From contig BSBN01001687.1 in NCBI GenBank assembly GCA_027924645.1, forward strand, positions 7,688,001-7,752,000: DNA of 64,000 nt, read 5' to 3'. Positions within the stretch are counted from its first letter, which is position 1, and each line of letters begins with the position of its first letter. Under the pieces are notes generated by a model. The model ran no database searches, had not been told where the DNA came from, and was given only the letters and a program-made list of their open reading frames with translations. Source of the stretch: Cunninghamia lanceolata. Taxonomy: Eukaryota; Streptophyta; Pinopsida; Cupressales; Cupressaceae. The position numbers and the translations under genes are program-made. This document shows, one piece after another, positions 22,074 to 34,196 of this stretch.

Positions 22074-22274
22074 ATTGAAGTAGAGTGTAACAATTGTAAT
22101 CATTGAAACCTTTTCACTGTTATTTTCTGAGTCCATTAGTCATTCACACTATGCCACAAACCCTCATGTGATTATGCATTTTTTATTTTAAAGCTTAAAA
22201 TCTTGAATTTTGAGAAGGTGCTTGTGTCTAACAATTATTCAAAAACTGCACGTTTTTAGATTGCTTACTGTGTA

Positions 22275-22398
22275 ACGTCATCTAGTTTAATAGTCAAAGG
22301 TCAATTTTGATCAATAAAAATAGAATAAATATATACCCTATTTTAATATGGATGAGGTGTAAAATTACTAGTGACTATTTGACCATGTAATATTTAAG
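22275..22398 (+). mobile_element. MITE-like element, copy 3 (degraded right end)
   Basis: Same order as copy 2: CATCTAGTTTAATAGTCAAA, AATAAAAATAGAATAAATA, GATGAGGTGTAAAATTACTA and CTATTTGACCAT. The GAAGTGGATGAT part of the right terminus is missing. Confidence 0.65.
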
Positions 22399-22760
22399 TA
22401 GAATGGTTAACGTACAGTTCATGATTATTCAGAACTTGTTATAAACAAGTATGTAGTACTGGAAAAAATAGATGGAGTCTTGAAATTAACACCGTATGGA
22501 ATCCATATAAGCCACCTTGAAAAACTTTAGTTTCTCTATAATAATCTGCATCACTCATATAATTATATCAATGAATTGAATCTGTATCACCTTTTAAATC
22601 ATGTGGTACCACACACTATACCCCAGATCCTAAAATCTAGGATTCAACATAGAATTGGTGTCGAACAACTTCCTCTGCAACTGCATTTTGTCTAATCATC
22701 CTCAAGCAGTTTGCAGTTTGATTAAGCAGGTACAGTATGATACTATGAAATTGTGTTCTC

Positions 22761-22972
22761 TTAAGATGTTTTTAAACATCATTTAATTTAATAGTCAAAA
22801 GTTAAATTTGATTAATAAAAATAAATAAATATTTACCATTAAGATGTTTTTAAACATCATTTAATTTAATAGTCAAAAGTTAAATTTGACCAATAAAAAT
22901 AAATAAATATTTAGCACTTTTTGTTATGAATAAGGTGTAAAATTGTTTAACCATTGAAATGAATGATGTTTA
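22761..22972 (+). mobile_element. MITE-like element, copy 4, with 78-bp internal duplication
   Basis: The left part (TTAAGATGTTTTTAAACATC through AATAAATATTTA) is repeated in tandem, 22761-22838 and 22839-22916, with very few differences. A single right part follows (TTGTTATGAATAAGGTGTAAA...CCATTGAAATGAATGATG). The termini extend as TTTAAACATCAT and ATGATGTTTAAA. Confidence 0.7.
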
Positions 22973-22979
22973 AATAAAA

Positions 22980-23887
22980 CTGGATTTGAATTCTTGAATC
23001 TAACGGGATATCAACATCAAAAGTCTTTCTTCATGACCACAGGGCATTTGGTAACTCCTACAACATTCGCTACATATTTATGTTTCATAGCATTACAAGT
23101 GTAAAGTTAGAGTGTAATGGTAACTGATATGTGGTGAGCTTTTGGGATGTTTTTCTTGTGTCAATCTTTTGGGTTGACAATTTTTCTGTTTTGTTTTCAG
23201 TTCGGTTTTTTTTTTTTTTTGGGTTGTTTTTGCCAGTTAAACTGTTCCTTTACACAACATTTTTCAATATAATATCACAACATTTTCTCCTGCTTCAATC
23301 CCAGTTTGACAGTGGTATTAGAGCATAGGAAATCCAGATTTTACAATCATTCAAAATTGAAGTAGGATCATGCTTTCCACAGTTTTTTTTTCAGCTATTC
23401 CTCCTGAGTTTTGCACAGCCTGACAAAAATATTCACGGCGAGCACAGGAAACCTAATTTCTAAGTGTTGGTTAGCCTCTGCCGATGAATCCAGGGAGACG
23501 TTTTTTGCGAGCAGGTTGGCATAAAAGCTCTCTGCACGACAAATAACACGATTTTTTATTTTTTATTTTTTTTCAGAACGACAAATCTTGATGTTGAAAC
23601 CATCTGCAGATTCCCTTTTTTTTTATCAAAATAAAGAAAGCATTGTGTTTGGAAGTATGTCGCCCATTTTTATTGGGGCCTGTGTTTTCATGGTGGGTTT
23701 GTTTCTGCGGAGACAATGTTAGTATAAATATTGCTGCTACTTCATCACATTTTTATTTATTTATTTTTTCCTGCCGCACAGCATGCAGTCTGACAGAGGA
23801 ATTTTTTAGTTTTTTAACCCTCTTGGGTTTTCAATAAAAATTAAAGCAAGAAAAATTAAAGAAATGAATTTTTAAAGGAAAAGATGC
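22980..23887. other. Non-coding, with a possible relic LTR end and primer site
   Basis: TGGTATTAGAGC at 23313-23324 differs by one base from the initiator-Met primer site. It is preceded by TTTGACA at 23305-23311, a possible LTR end. No LTR start and no gag were found, so a retrotransposon relic is only suggested. The rest has T runs (for example 23205-23220) and no gene. Confidence 0.35.
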
Positions 23888-24060
23888 ATGGAGACACCCA
23901 ACTTGAAAACACTCTTATTTTTAATGATTTGTGGTGTAATATTTGTGATGGAGACACCCAACTTGCAACATCAACTATAGTGAAAACACTCTTATTTTCA
24001 ATGATTTGTGGTGTTATATTTGTGATGGAGACACCCAACTTGCAACATCGATTGTTGTTA
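23888..24060 (+). repeat. Short tandem repeat, 60/77 bp
   Basis: ATGGAGACACCCAACTTG begins at 23888, 23948 and 24025. The first unit lacks the 17 bp CAACATCAACTATAGTG present in the second. The third is partial. No protein match recognised. Confidence 0.8.
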
Positions 24061-24518
24061 AAGAGAGGGAAGTATGACAGTATACAAATTCTAAAGCCTT
24101 GGCTTTGATAGGAGTCTATGTCAATGGAAATGTGTTTTGACACATACAAGGGTGTAGATTGACTTGAGATGCCCTTCAAAAATTACAAGATCTATATGAT
24201 TCTCATTCGGAATTGGAGTTCATTTAGTTGCAGTTGAAGTTAAATTCAACCTTGACTTGAAGAATGATGATGTCATAAGTTTGACTTCTAAAACTCGAGC
24301 CATAAAATAAGATTTTAATGTTACCGGTGGAAAAGTTGATATCTATTACAAACTTGATAAAGACACTTCCTCCAACTCATTTAGCTTATTTTTGAAAGGA
24401 AGTAGAGGTGCAAAATATGCTTCCTACACTAATCTATGGTAGGAGGCATGTGCAGAGTTTAAGCTTTTATAGGAGTATCACCAACAAGAGATTTAGAGTC
24501 GTTTGGATAGCATAATAA
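24061..24518. other. Unassigned sequence left of Cop-B
   Basis: No gene recognised. One frame near 24320-24420 reads FNVTGGKVDIYYKLDKD and continues open for about 35 codons between stops. I cannot name it, and it may be chance. Confidence 0.25.
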
Positions 24519-25950
24519 TGTTGAAGATATAGGACAACTAAAAGGGGAGGGGGGGTGAATCAATTGTATCAAAAACATTAACTTCTTTAAACAAAATCAC
24601 ATTCACATTCACTTACTTTAACTCCTTAATTTGTTATGAAGATTAAACATGAATTGCAGAAACAAAACATAAACACATCCCCACCATACACACACGAACA
24701 CCAGATTTTTACGTGGAAAACCCTAAAAGGGAAAAACCACGGTGAGTGTTAGCTCACAATATAATGTAGTAACAATACTGAATAACAAAGAGACTCATTG
24801 CCCTAAGGCTCACTGTCGAAATGAATGCTCACTGCCAAGGGGTGGCTCACTGCCAAAGGGGTGGCTCACTGCGAGGATGGGTGGTTCACTGCCATGAATT
24901 GATATAATAGCATCTACAACATCCCTGAGTTCAGTTCCATTGAAGTGCACTATATCTCTTCTTCTCTGCCTTTACAACACAAACACACTTTATCTTCACA
25001 TCTTCGCACACACTCATATCACTCACGGATTCATTACATATATTTATGCCAATCATCAACCTTGGAACATTCATCAAAGTCGGCAATACAATTTACAACC
25101 ATTGGAACTATCTCCAAAGTCGGCATACATACATAATTCAAATTAGGTCTAAACCTAAACAAACTTGTGGAGCAAATGAATAAAGAAAGAACACTTCACG
25201 GCTTAGCTCAAACCCAAACACATCTATACACACTTCAACACGCTTCCACAATCCACGAATCACCTCCGTAACAAGTGTAAATAACCAAGTTGGCCAGAAC
25301 TAGTGCAACCATCAAGAATACTTAGATACACGCTTCCAAGAACTTCATTATAGCTTGCGGATCAAGCCTATGCCTTTAATACATTCTGGAGACATCCATG
25401 AACAACATAGAATCACCTGGGAGCCAACAAATCCAACTGCAATAGATCTCACTTGAGGACAACAAATATCACTTGAAGACATATCATAGACTGCTCACAA
25501 CAAACACCGTCGAACTTTGCTAATCAATAACTTGCTTTCTGGAGCACCAAATCACAAATCCTTCAGAATTAAGATAGCTAAGGACTTTATAAACTTAAGT
25601 CTAGAACCACAAGATCAAAATCTAAACTAAGGAGAAATGTGGAGCAAAATACTTTCTCCCTGTCACACTGCAAATGCTGCCAGACACAGTCTTCAAATAG
25701 AACTTTTGCCACACAACAATCTAGACCATCAAATTATGGATTTAGCATCTTCAAACACTTCTCTAAAACATATCCAAATCTCATACTTCGGTCTTCAACA
25801 CAGAGGAAATGCAGAGTAAAAACTTAGACAGTGTTCTTAACATGACAACTCAATCAATTAACAAACAACAATATCAGAAGACATAGTTGGCACTAATGAC
25901 AACACAAACATGTTGACATCAATGACAACACTAGTTAGCACATACTTACA
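24519..25950 (-). repeat. Cop-B 3' LTR (1,432 bp)
   Basis: Plus-strand ends TGTTGAAGATATAGG and CATACTTACA. Contains GTGGAAAACCCTAAAAGGG (24714-24732) and a run of near-repeats of GGGTGGCTCACTGC (24830-24895). By eye above 90% identical to 35356-36803. Confidence 0.9.
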
Positions 25951-26190
25951 AAAATCTCCCCCTTTGTCATTGATAGCAACATATGATGTGAAAAATAACA
26001 TCTTCCTCCATCAAGACATAACTCTGCATCAGAACTCCCCCTTTCTTTTTACACATCTAAACTCTTTCTCCCCCTGAGTTTTTCACATGATCTCTCTCCC
26101 CCTTTGACATTAATGGCAAAGGGCATCACATTTCTTCCATTGCACATACTTGCACTTGTTCTTAATTTCTTTTCAGAATACTCCCCCTTA
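25951..26190 (-). other. Series of polypurine tracts of Cop-B
   Basis: The tract next to the LTR reads on the minus strand AATGACAAAGGGGGAGATTT (25951-25970). Further CTCCCCC blocks, purine on the minus strand, occur at 26035, 26068, 26096 and 26181. The one at 26096 repeats the AATG.CAAAGGGGGAG context. Repeated purine tracts of this kind are reported for Sireviruses. Confidence 0.65.
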
Positions 26191-26559
26191 GGAGTACACA
26201 CCAAACTGTATCAACTCTTACTCACATTTCAGAGGACCTTAGACTTTCACAAACTAACACTTCCAGAGTCACATATCTTGTCTTCTCAAAACTTCAGACT
26301 AGACTTTGCAAAAATCAGAGTATGACATCTAACTATTGAACTTTCCTTCTTCTTTGGGAACATAGCATCATATCTTTTATCATCCTTCATGACAGCTTAT
26401 GAAAACAATGTATATTATAATAATATAACAATGACAACACATATAGCTAATAATTTCCTTAGATCAACACTCATCTGTCTGTAACTTTTCTTCTACAGGC
26501 TCCTCCTATCATCAGTCACCGGTACTGGCTCCCCTTGAGAGATAGTCATCATTAGTCTA

Positions 26560-27130
26560 GATAAAACAATGTCTTCTTCAACTTGCCATTCGAGAAAGCA
26601 TTCTTCACATCCATTGGTTATACTTTAAAAGGTTTTATGTGTTGCAAATCCCATAAACATTCTGATAGCGTCAATTCTTGCCAGTGGAGCATAAGTCACC
26701 TCAAAACCTATACTTTCAACTTGTGAATAGCCTTTGCATATAGGTCTAGCTTTATTTACCACTTTTCCATTTTCTAAAAACCCACTTTGTTCCAAACACA
26801 TTCTTATCTACAGGCCTAGGGGCAGGTTCCCAGGTCTGATTCTTCTCAATTTACATTAGTTCTTCTTCCATTGCCTTGAAAGTAAATAGAGATTTACCTG
26901 TTCATCTGCAATTCTTCTTGTCAATACACCTTTCTCTTATCACCAATGATCTGGTCTTCAGTGTGATGTTTCTGCACAAACCCTAGGGGTCTTAGGAATC
27001 CTTTCTAGAGCTTCTTCAACCTGCACTTTCTTCATATTTTTATTCTTCACTACTTGAAGACTCATTTGATTCATATCCATTCGCCTCTGAGTTCATGAAA
27101 TACTTTCAATCATCATGAAAACTTCTATGT
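26560..27130 (-). pseudogene. Cop-B remnant of integrase C-end and reverse transcriptase start
   Basis: On the minus strand a linker typical of copia polyproteins, KHHTEDQIIGD (about 26980-26945), precedes the RT opening, read in shifting frames: KNVFGTKWVF-like near 26800, GYSQVESIGFEVTYAPLARI (about 26735-26675) and THKTF. A decayed DVKNAF-like and VEED segment ends it. The YxDD catalytic box and RNase H are absent. Several stops and frameshifts. It shows that Cop-B once had a normal copia pol, from which both the region before and the region after were lost. Confidence 0.7.
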
Positions 27131-27561
27131 ACTAGAAACAACTGTGTTTTGTCAACATAAATTTCTGTCACTCATTACTCTCAAGCCAATTATCAAAATC
27201 AAACAAACTTTTTGGATGTAGATGTAACTAATGATCAATAACCATATGCCAAAACCACAGAGCAATATCTTTAATAGTGGACCAATGTGGACCAAATTAC
27301 CGAAACATTGTAACTTGATTTTATTAGATAGATATTTAGCCATAATTCATAACCTATCCTCTTTCCTAATCAAATCTTCTTTCATAGCAGACTTCTTAAT
27401 CTGCACAACTCTTCCTTTATCCTTTACAAACACAGTCTCTATCCTAACTTAAACCTTTGTTGCTAATCCTTGACCTTGTCTCTTCGTGTTGATGAACACC
27501 AATCCTTGGGCAGGGGAGAAAAGATTTCCAATAAGACTCTCCCTCAGCCAAAACTCTAATC

Positions 27562-28534
27562 TTAGTTTTCAGAGGGAACATCTGCACCAAATACTGGTAC
27601 AAGCTCATCCTTAACCTCTGTTACATCCTTCTTCACCCAAATCTCATTCATCTCTTTCTTGGTCTCTGCCGGATCAACTTTTTGTATTGGTTTCTTCCTT
27701 TCTGCCTGAATATCCTTCTTTAGGTTCTTGCTTTTGCAAAACTTTTCAATATATCTAGGCCTATTGCAATTATAGCACACAACATTCATCTGATTGTTGT
27801 TCCTTCCATTCATTCTAGATTTGCATTGATTAGCCTTATGTCCAAATCTATTGCATGTAAAGCAGTTACCATTGAAAGATTGAGCATTCCTTTCATTATT
27901 ATAGCCATTCCTTATCTGACTTCTACATTCATTAGCTCTATGACCAACTTTTTTGCATGTAAAGCAATTACCTCTGAAAGATTGAGCATTCCTTCCATTG
28001 TTATGACCATTCTTTATCCGACTTCTGCATTCATTAGCTTTATGACATACTTTATTGCAAGTAAAGCACTGGTTAGAGAAAGATGGAATATTTTGATTCA
28101 CTTTACTCCTACAATGAGTATCCTTATGACCAAACTTATTGCATGAATTACAATAACCATTGAAACATGGGTACCTTTAAGCATTTGGTTGCCTGACTGG
28201 TGGTCTTCTAGGTTTATTTCTTTGATATTGGATCTGCTTGCCTTTGTCCTTCTTGTTCTAAACATTCATTTCTTGACCAGTTTTAGAATTTTTACCTTTC
28301 TCAAATCCCAAGCCTTCTTTGTCATCAGGGCTCTTCTGACTAGCAATCATCTCATCAAGTTTTGTAGAACTTATCTTGAACTTTTCTTCATATCTCTTTT
28401 CCTTCTCCAAATCTGACTTTAGGTTCATAACTTCCTTTTCAAGCTTTGTACATTCTTCAGATTTGTCTTTCACCATTAGAGTCAGATATTCCTCAGTCCT
28501 TTCTTTTTCTTCATCTTGCACTTTCATGGATTCA
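27562..28534 (-). pseudogene. Cop-B Gag, C-terminal part: coiled coil and five zinc knuckles
   Basis: One frame throughout, interrupted by two stops (near 28256 and 28178). It starts at the Chr-2 insertion point with SMKVQDEEKERTEEY, a coiled coil. Then come QRNKPRRPVRQPNA and five knuckles: CNSCNKFGHKDTHC, CFTCNKVCHKANEC, CFTCKKVGHRANEC, CFTCNRFGHKANQC and CYNCNRPRYIEKFC, the last with His replaced by Tyr. The tail is Lys-rich and includes EIWVKKDV. The N-terminal part is at 35330-35057. Most plant copia Gags have one such knuckle. Removing Chr-2 and one duplication copy joins the two coiled-coil halves in frame (LANQ|SMKV). Confidence 0.85.
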
Positions 28535-29378
28535 TGATGTAGGAGCATCCCTGGTTCAAGAGCAATATTGAATCAACCAAAAACATTTGCATTTCAATTT
28601 GTTTCCTTTCACTTTTCCAATTTAGTTTAGGCAGTTTAGTCAGTAGCAATTTCTGTATTTTGGTCTATATTCTACCGTAGTTGCATTGCAGACCTTGCGA
28701 AGATGGATTTAACATCTAGATCCATTCGTCTACATCATATCCAATTTTCAGAGCATTTGGATCAAGTACCAGAAAGATATCTCTATCATAAGATCAACTG
28801 TTTTCTTAGAACAAAGCATCTTGACAGTCTCACATAATCAGCTAAGGAGAAGACTTGTGGAGCATTTCACGAATTATGAAGCTAAAAGACACATCAACCA
28901 ATGTTTATTGGCTCGTGGCCTACCTTCCCTAAGATCTGCGCTTCATTCCATTCATTTGCAGAGGAGTTCCATTCATTTAGGTTTGACCTATCCATGTACA
29001 CATGTTACAGCTCTTCATTGGAGTTTGTGATCTTCCTTGGCCGACGCGGAGGAATCATATGTTCTGAAGATGATATAAAAAGATGTAATAGATGCATAGG
29101 AGAGTAGATATGATCATGAGCATAAGTTCATAGTTTGGATTCTTTGTGAAGGAGCTTTAAAGCTACATCTTATACATATTCAGATATTCTGTAATCCAGC
29201 CTGTGAGCCCTAATTGTAAGCCCGCATGTTGCTGGTCAATTTGTATTTGAATTCTATGATGTACTGAATGACTGAATCTGCATTTGCTTTATATCTTTGA
29301 GTTGTTTCCATTGTGTTTACTCTAGCTGCACGACCTAGATAGTTCTCTTTGAGGACCCTCTTAACCGTGACTGCACTA
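28535..29378 (+). repeat. Chr-2 5' LTR (844 bp)
   Basis: TGATGTAGGAGCATCC to GTGACTGCACTA. By eye about 90% identical to the 3' LTR, which has a 16-bp insertion near its start. This degree of difference suggests an older insertion than Cop-D. Confidence 0.9.
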
Positions 29379-29380
29379 AG

Positions 29381-29392
29381 TGGTATCAGAGC
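29381..29392 (+). other. Primer-binding site of Chr-2 (initiator-Met tRNA)
   Basis: TGGTATCAGAGC, complementary to the 3' end of plant initiator methionine tRNA, two bases after the LTR end. Exact match. Confidence 0.9.
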
Positions 29393-29579
29393 AAAAGTTT
29401 AAATCTTTGGGGAGTGAATTGAGCGAAGTTGGTGAAGAAATTTTGTCAGATCTTGTTGTGAATAGATCACCGAATCTGAGGTGGGTTACTTGTGTTGCAA
29501 CTGATTGCCGATTGTGAGGCAATTGTCACCTTGTAGCCCGATCACTGAATTGAGGCAGTTTGCACTTGATCCTAGGAAG

Positions 29580-32500
29580 ATGCTGCCGAGGAGAGTGCCT
29601 GCTATTGGAACAGTGGCCAGAAGAATGGATGAGATGATGTAAATGATGAAAACAACGAGAATTTGATTGGATTCTATCGAGGAAGATAGGCGAAGAGGAT
29701 TGACACCTAGACCTAATGTTGAAAGTGATGATGAAGAAGAATTTCAATCTGTTGAACAAATTGGTGAAACCCTAGGAGGTGATGAAGAAGAAGAATTAGA
29801 TCAAGTCAAGATGTTATGAGCTATTGAACAAAGATTGGAAAGAGACCTAGAGTTGATGTACCTAATTACATTGGCAATTTGAACCTTGAAGAGTTGATTG
29901 ACTAGATAAATGACATGGAAGAGTACTTTGAATATGAAGAAGTTGAAGATCCAGAGAAGGTGAAATTTACAAAGACAAAGTTGAAATGACATGCTGCTAT
30001 ATGGTGGAAAGAAGTTCAATTGGATAGAAATAGAAGAGGGAAAGAAAAGATTACAAAATGGGACATGATGGTGACAAAATTGAAGAATCAGTTTGTACCT
30101 GCTGACTATGAGTTGGAGCTGTTGAAGAGATTGCAGAACCTGAGACAAAAGGAGAAATCTATGAAGGAATACATTGAAGAATTTCATAAGATGATCACAA
30201 GGACAAGACATAGTGAAGAAACCAAAGAGAAAGTGGCTAGATACATCAATGGACTGATATTGAACATTCAGGAAGAATTGAGTTTGGTAAGGATGACAAC
30301 ACTAGAAGAAGCATACCAGTTTGCCCTAAAAGTTGAAGAGAAGTTGAATAAAAGGCATGATCAGAGACAGAGAGGTAGATGAAGTAAATTTTAGAGAGGG
30401 AGAACATTTTCTGGAGAAGAAAAATCATATACGGAGCAGAACAGACAAGAGAACACATTCAAGAAGGAGGATAGAGATAACAATGCATACCATAGATATG
30501 GCATAAATTTCTACCGCGGAGGAAACCCTAGTCCATATCAGAGTGAAGTTTATATAAGAGAAGGAAGAGGACCTGATAGGAGAACATTCAAAGGAATCTA
30601 TTTCAAGTGTGGAGGTGAAGGACATAGAGCATTTGGATGTAATTGGGGGACTACTAGCAAGAGGACAGAGAACAGTGGAAGAGCAGCCTATGTGGAAGAA
30701 TAACTTGTTGGATCACCAAGTTCAGTTGGTAAACCTGAGAAAGGAGAATCACTTGTGATGAGGAGAGCACTATTTCAAGTAGAGACAAATGAAGAACCAC
30801 CATAGAGGAAAAGTTTGTTCAGAACCAGATGTAAATCAAGAGGTAAATGTTGTAAAGTTGTAATTGATAGTGATAGTTCTAATAACCTAGTTTCAGAGGA
30901 GATGGTGACTAAGCTGAAGTTGGAAAGATTGAAAAACCCTAAGCCCTATTAGATAGCATGGATTTAGGATGATCATAAGGTACTGGTGAGTGAACAATGT
31001 TTGGTGAAATTTCATATTGGATCATATCATGATGAAGTATTGTGTGATATTATGCCTATGAATGTTTGTCATATTTTGTTGGGTAGACCATGGCAGTATG
31101 ATAGAAAAGCTATACATGATGGGAGAAAGAATACATACACTATAACATAAAATGGGAAGAGAATTACCTTGATTCCTTTGGAAGATGATCCTAAGGGTGA
31201 AGTATGTGGGAATGCTAGAATTTGTTTGGTAGATGGAAGAAAATTTCTGGATGGTGTGAGGCATGAGAATATGTGTTATGCCTTGATTCCTAAGAAGCCT
31301 AAAACATTGAAGAAGGGAACTGAAAAATTACAACTGGAGGAGATAACTGAATTGTTGACAGAGTATGAAGACATCATATTAGATAATGTACTTGAAGGAT
31401 TGCCACCAATCAGAAGTATCAATCATCACATGGATATTATACCTGGAGCTAGTTTGCCTAACAAAGCAACACATAGAATGACACTGATAGAGAATGAGGA
31501 AATAAAGAGACAGATACAAGGATTGTTGAGGAAAGGTTTAATCAGAGAAAGATTGAGTCCTTGTGCATTACTTGTAGTGTTAGCACCTAAGAAGGATGGA
31601 GAATGGAGAATGTGTACAGACTCAAGAGCAATCAACAAGATCACAATTAAGTATAGATTTCCTTTACCTAGGATGGATGATATCATGGATTGTTTGAGTG
31701 CAACAAAATATTTTACAAAGATAGATTTGAAGAGTGGTTACCATCATATCAGAATCAGAGAAGAAGATGAATGGAAGACTACTTTTAAAACAAATGAAGG
31801 ATTGTATGAGTGGTTAGTGATGCCTTTTGGATTGACAAATGCACCAAGTACTTTCATGAGATTGATGAATGAGGTTTTGAAGAAATTCTTGGGTAAGTTT
31901 GTTATTGTATACTTGGATGACATTCTAATTTTTAGTAAGACAAAAGAAGAACATTTGCAACACCTTAGACAAGTATTGCAGAGGTTGAGAGAAGAGAAAT
32001 TGCTGATAAACATTAAGAAGTGTAGTTTCATGAAGGAAGAATTGGTATACTTGGGATTTGTGATTTCTACAGAAGGATTGAAGATGGACCCTGAGAAAGT
32101 GAGAGAAATTGTTGAATGGCCTACACCGGAGAGCATTGGAGAGGTTAGATCATTTCATGGATTGGCTAGTTTCTACTGGAAATTCATCAGAAATTTTAGT
32201 TTAGTTTGTAACCCTATGACATAGACAATGAGAGGTGATAGAAAAGACTTTAAGTGGACATCAGGAGTAGATAAAAGTTTTGAGTTGTTGAAACAAAAAG
32301 TGACAGAGCAACCTGTTTTGGCATTGCTGGATTTCAATAAGGTATTTCAAGTAGATTATGATGCAAGTGGGAATGCAATAGGAGTAGCGTTAAGTCAAGA
32401 AGCTAGACCTGTCAGTGAGAAATTGAATGATGCAAGGAGAAAATATTCAGTTTATGATCAAGAGTTCCATTCCATAATTCAAGCCTTGAAGAAGTGGAGA

Positions 32501-34166
32501 CATTACTTGTTGCCTAAGGAACTTGTATTGTATACAAATCATCAAGCTTTGCAATATTTGAATAGTCAAGGTAAGTTGAATTAGAGACATATGAGGTGGG
32601 TAGAGTTCATGCAGAGTTATACTTTTGTATTGAAGCATAGGAGTGGAAAATCAAATAAAGTTGCTGATGCATTGAGTAGGAGAAGGAACTTGTTGATAGA
32701 GATGAGAGTTGAAGTCTTGGGATTTGATGAATTGAAGAACATGTATGAGGAAGATCTTGATTTTGCGGAACCTTGGAAAGCATGTAAGGAACCTATTGAG
32801 ATAGATAGGAGTAAGTGGTTAGACTATTTCATTCAAGAAGACATGTTGTTTAGAGGAAATCAGTTGTGCATACCTAGAAGTTCAATGAGAGATAATTTGA
32901 TCAAAGAGAAACATAGTGGTGGATTGGTAGGACATTTTGGCATTGATAAGACAGTGGCTTTGGTGAGTGAAAATTACTTTTGGCCTCAGATACATAAGGA
33001 TGTTAGGAAATTTGTGCAAAGTTGCAGAGTTTTTCAAGTTGCAAAGGGGAGTAGTTAGAACACTGGATTGTATAAACCTTTGACAGTACCGGAGAGACCT
33101 TGGGAAGACATAAGAATGGATTTTGTAATGGGATTGCCTAAGACACATAGAGGACATGATTCAATATTTGTAGTGGTGGACATATTTTGAAAGATGGCAC
33201 ATTTCATACCTTGTAAGAAGACAACTGATGCACTACATGTAGCTGACCTATTTTTCAAGGAGATTGTGAGATTGCATGGATTGCCTAAGAGTATAGTTTT
33301 AGACAGAGATACAAGATTTCTTGGATACTTTTGGAAGACACTTTGGAAGAAGATGAAGATAGATTTGAAGTTTAGTTTAACATTTCATCCATAGACCGAT
33401 GGATAGACAAAGGTAGTGAATAGGAGTTTGAGAAACTTATTGAGATGTTTGGTTGGAGACAAAGTAGGAAGTTGGGATTTGATTCTTTCACAAGAAGAGT
33501 TTGCATACAATAATATAGTGAATAGGAGTACCAGAAAAACACCTTTTGAGATTGTTACTGGAGTAAACCCTAGAGGAGTGGTAGAGTTGAGAGATATCAG
33601 TATGGAAGATAAGAGGAGTGCAGAAGCAAAAGAAATTGCATAACATATGGAGACAATGCATAATTAGGTGAAGAATCATTTAGAGGATATGAACAACAAG
33701 TATAAGGAGCAAGAAGATGAGAAGAGAAGACACAAAGAATTTGTAGTTGGAGATGAAGTAATGGTGTACTTGAGAAAATAAAGATTTCTAGTGGGAACAT
33801 ATAACAAGTTGAAGATGAAGAAGTTTGGACCTTGTAGGATACTCAGAAAATCTGATTCAGAAAATGCATATGAAGTGGAATTACTAGAGACATTGGGTAT
33901 ATCACCTATTTTCAACATCATAGACCTATACTAGTATCATGAAGCAGAGTCTAGTGACAACATGATAGGAGACTTGAAGAAGCAATTACCACAACAAGCA
34001 CTGGAGCATTTTGAAGACATTTTGGATAGTAGAGTTGGACACAACACCAGAGGAAGACATTACAAAGAATATCCTATGAAGTGGAAAGGCAGACCATAAG
34101 AAGATTCATCATGGATTTCAGGATGAGGTGGACCATCTTGGTTTTCCTCTAGCCCCAGCAAAGTGA
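29580..34166 (+). pseudogene. Chr-2 gag-pol polyprotein with about 20 stops
   Basis: Starts MLPRRVPAIGTVARRMDEM. One frameshift near 29850, then one frame to the chromodomain. Gag has AAIWWKEV, TKLKNQFVPADYE and SMKEYIEEFHKM. One knuckle reads CGGEGHRAFGC with its first Cys upstream (YFKC). The protease reads VVIDSDSSNNLVS, where the catalytic D-S-G has become D-S-D. RT keeps [10 protein letters not shown]. RNase H has YTNHQAL, Asp to Asn, and lacks three residues present in Chr-1. In integrase, CRVFQ has lost a zinc Cys and TDG*TK has Lys for the catalytic Glu. The chromodomain (about 34020-34110) reads DSRVGHNTRG...MKWKGRP. The frame ends at TGA 34164-34166 in the purine tract. Minus-strand open frames here are shadows. 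Confidence 0.9.
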
Positions 34167-34177
34167 GGGCTCACTTT
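34160..34177 (+). promoter_or_regulatory. Chr-2 polypurine tract in a hairpin
   Basis: AAAGTGAG (34160-34167) and CTCACTTT (34170-34177) pair perfectly around GG. The pol stop TGA is within it. LTR starts 20 bp downstream. Same layout as 19455-19479. Confidence 0.75.
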
Positions 34178-34196
34178 TTCAATAACCTTGGATGTC

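Noticed and set aside
23313..23324. Complete 5' LTR ending at 23311
   Set aside because: Only the last bases and a one-mismatch primer site fit. No TG start, partner LTR or gag was found, so it is listed only as a possible relic.
29381..29392. TGGTATCAGAGC sites as parts of tRNA genes
   Set aside because: Only the short complement of the initiator-Met tRNA 3' end is present, next to LTR ends; no tRNA fold surrounds it.
31744..32136. 130-codon minus-strand frame opposite the Chr-2 reverse transcriptase
   Set aside because: Antisense shadow of a conserved RT gene. Similar minus-strand frames at 32882-33157, 33676-33921 and 18959-19213 have the same cause.
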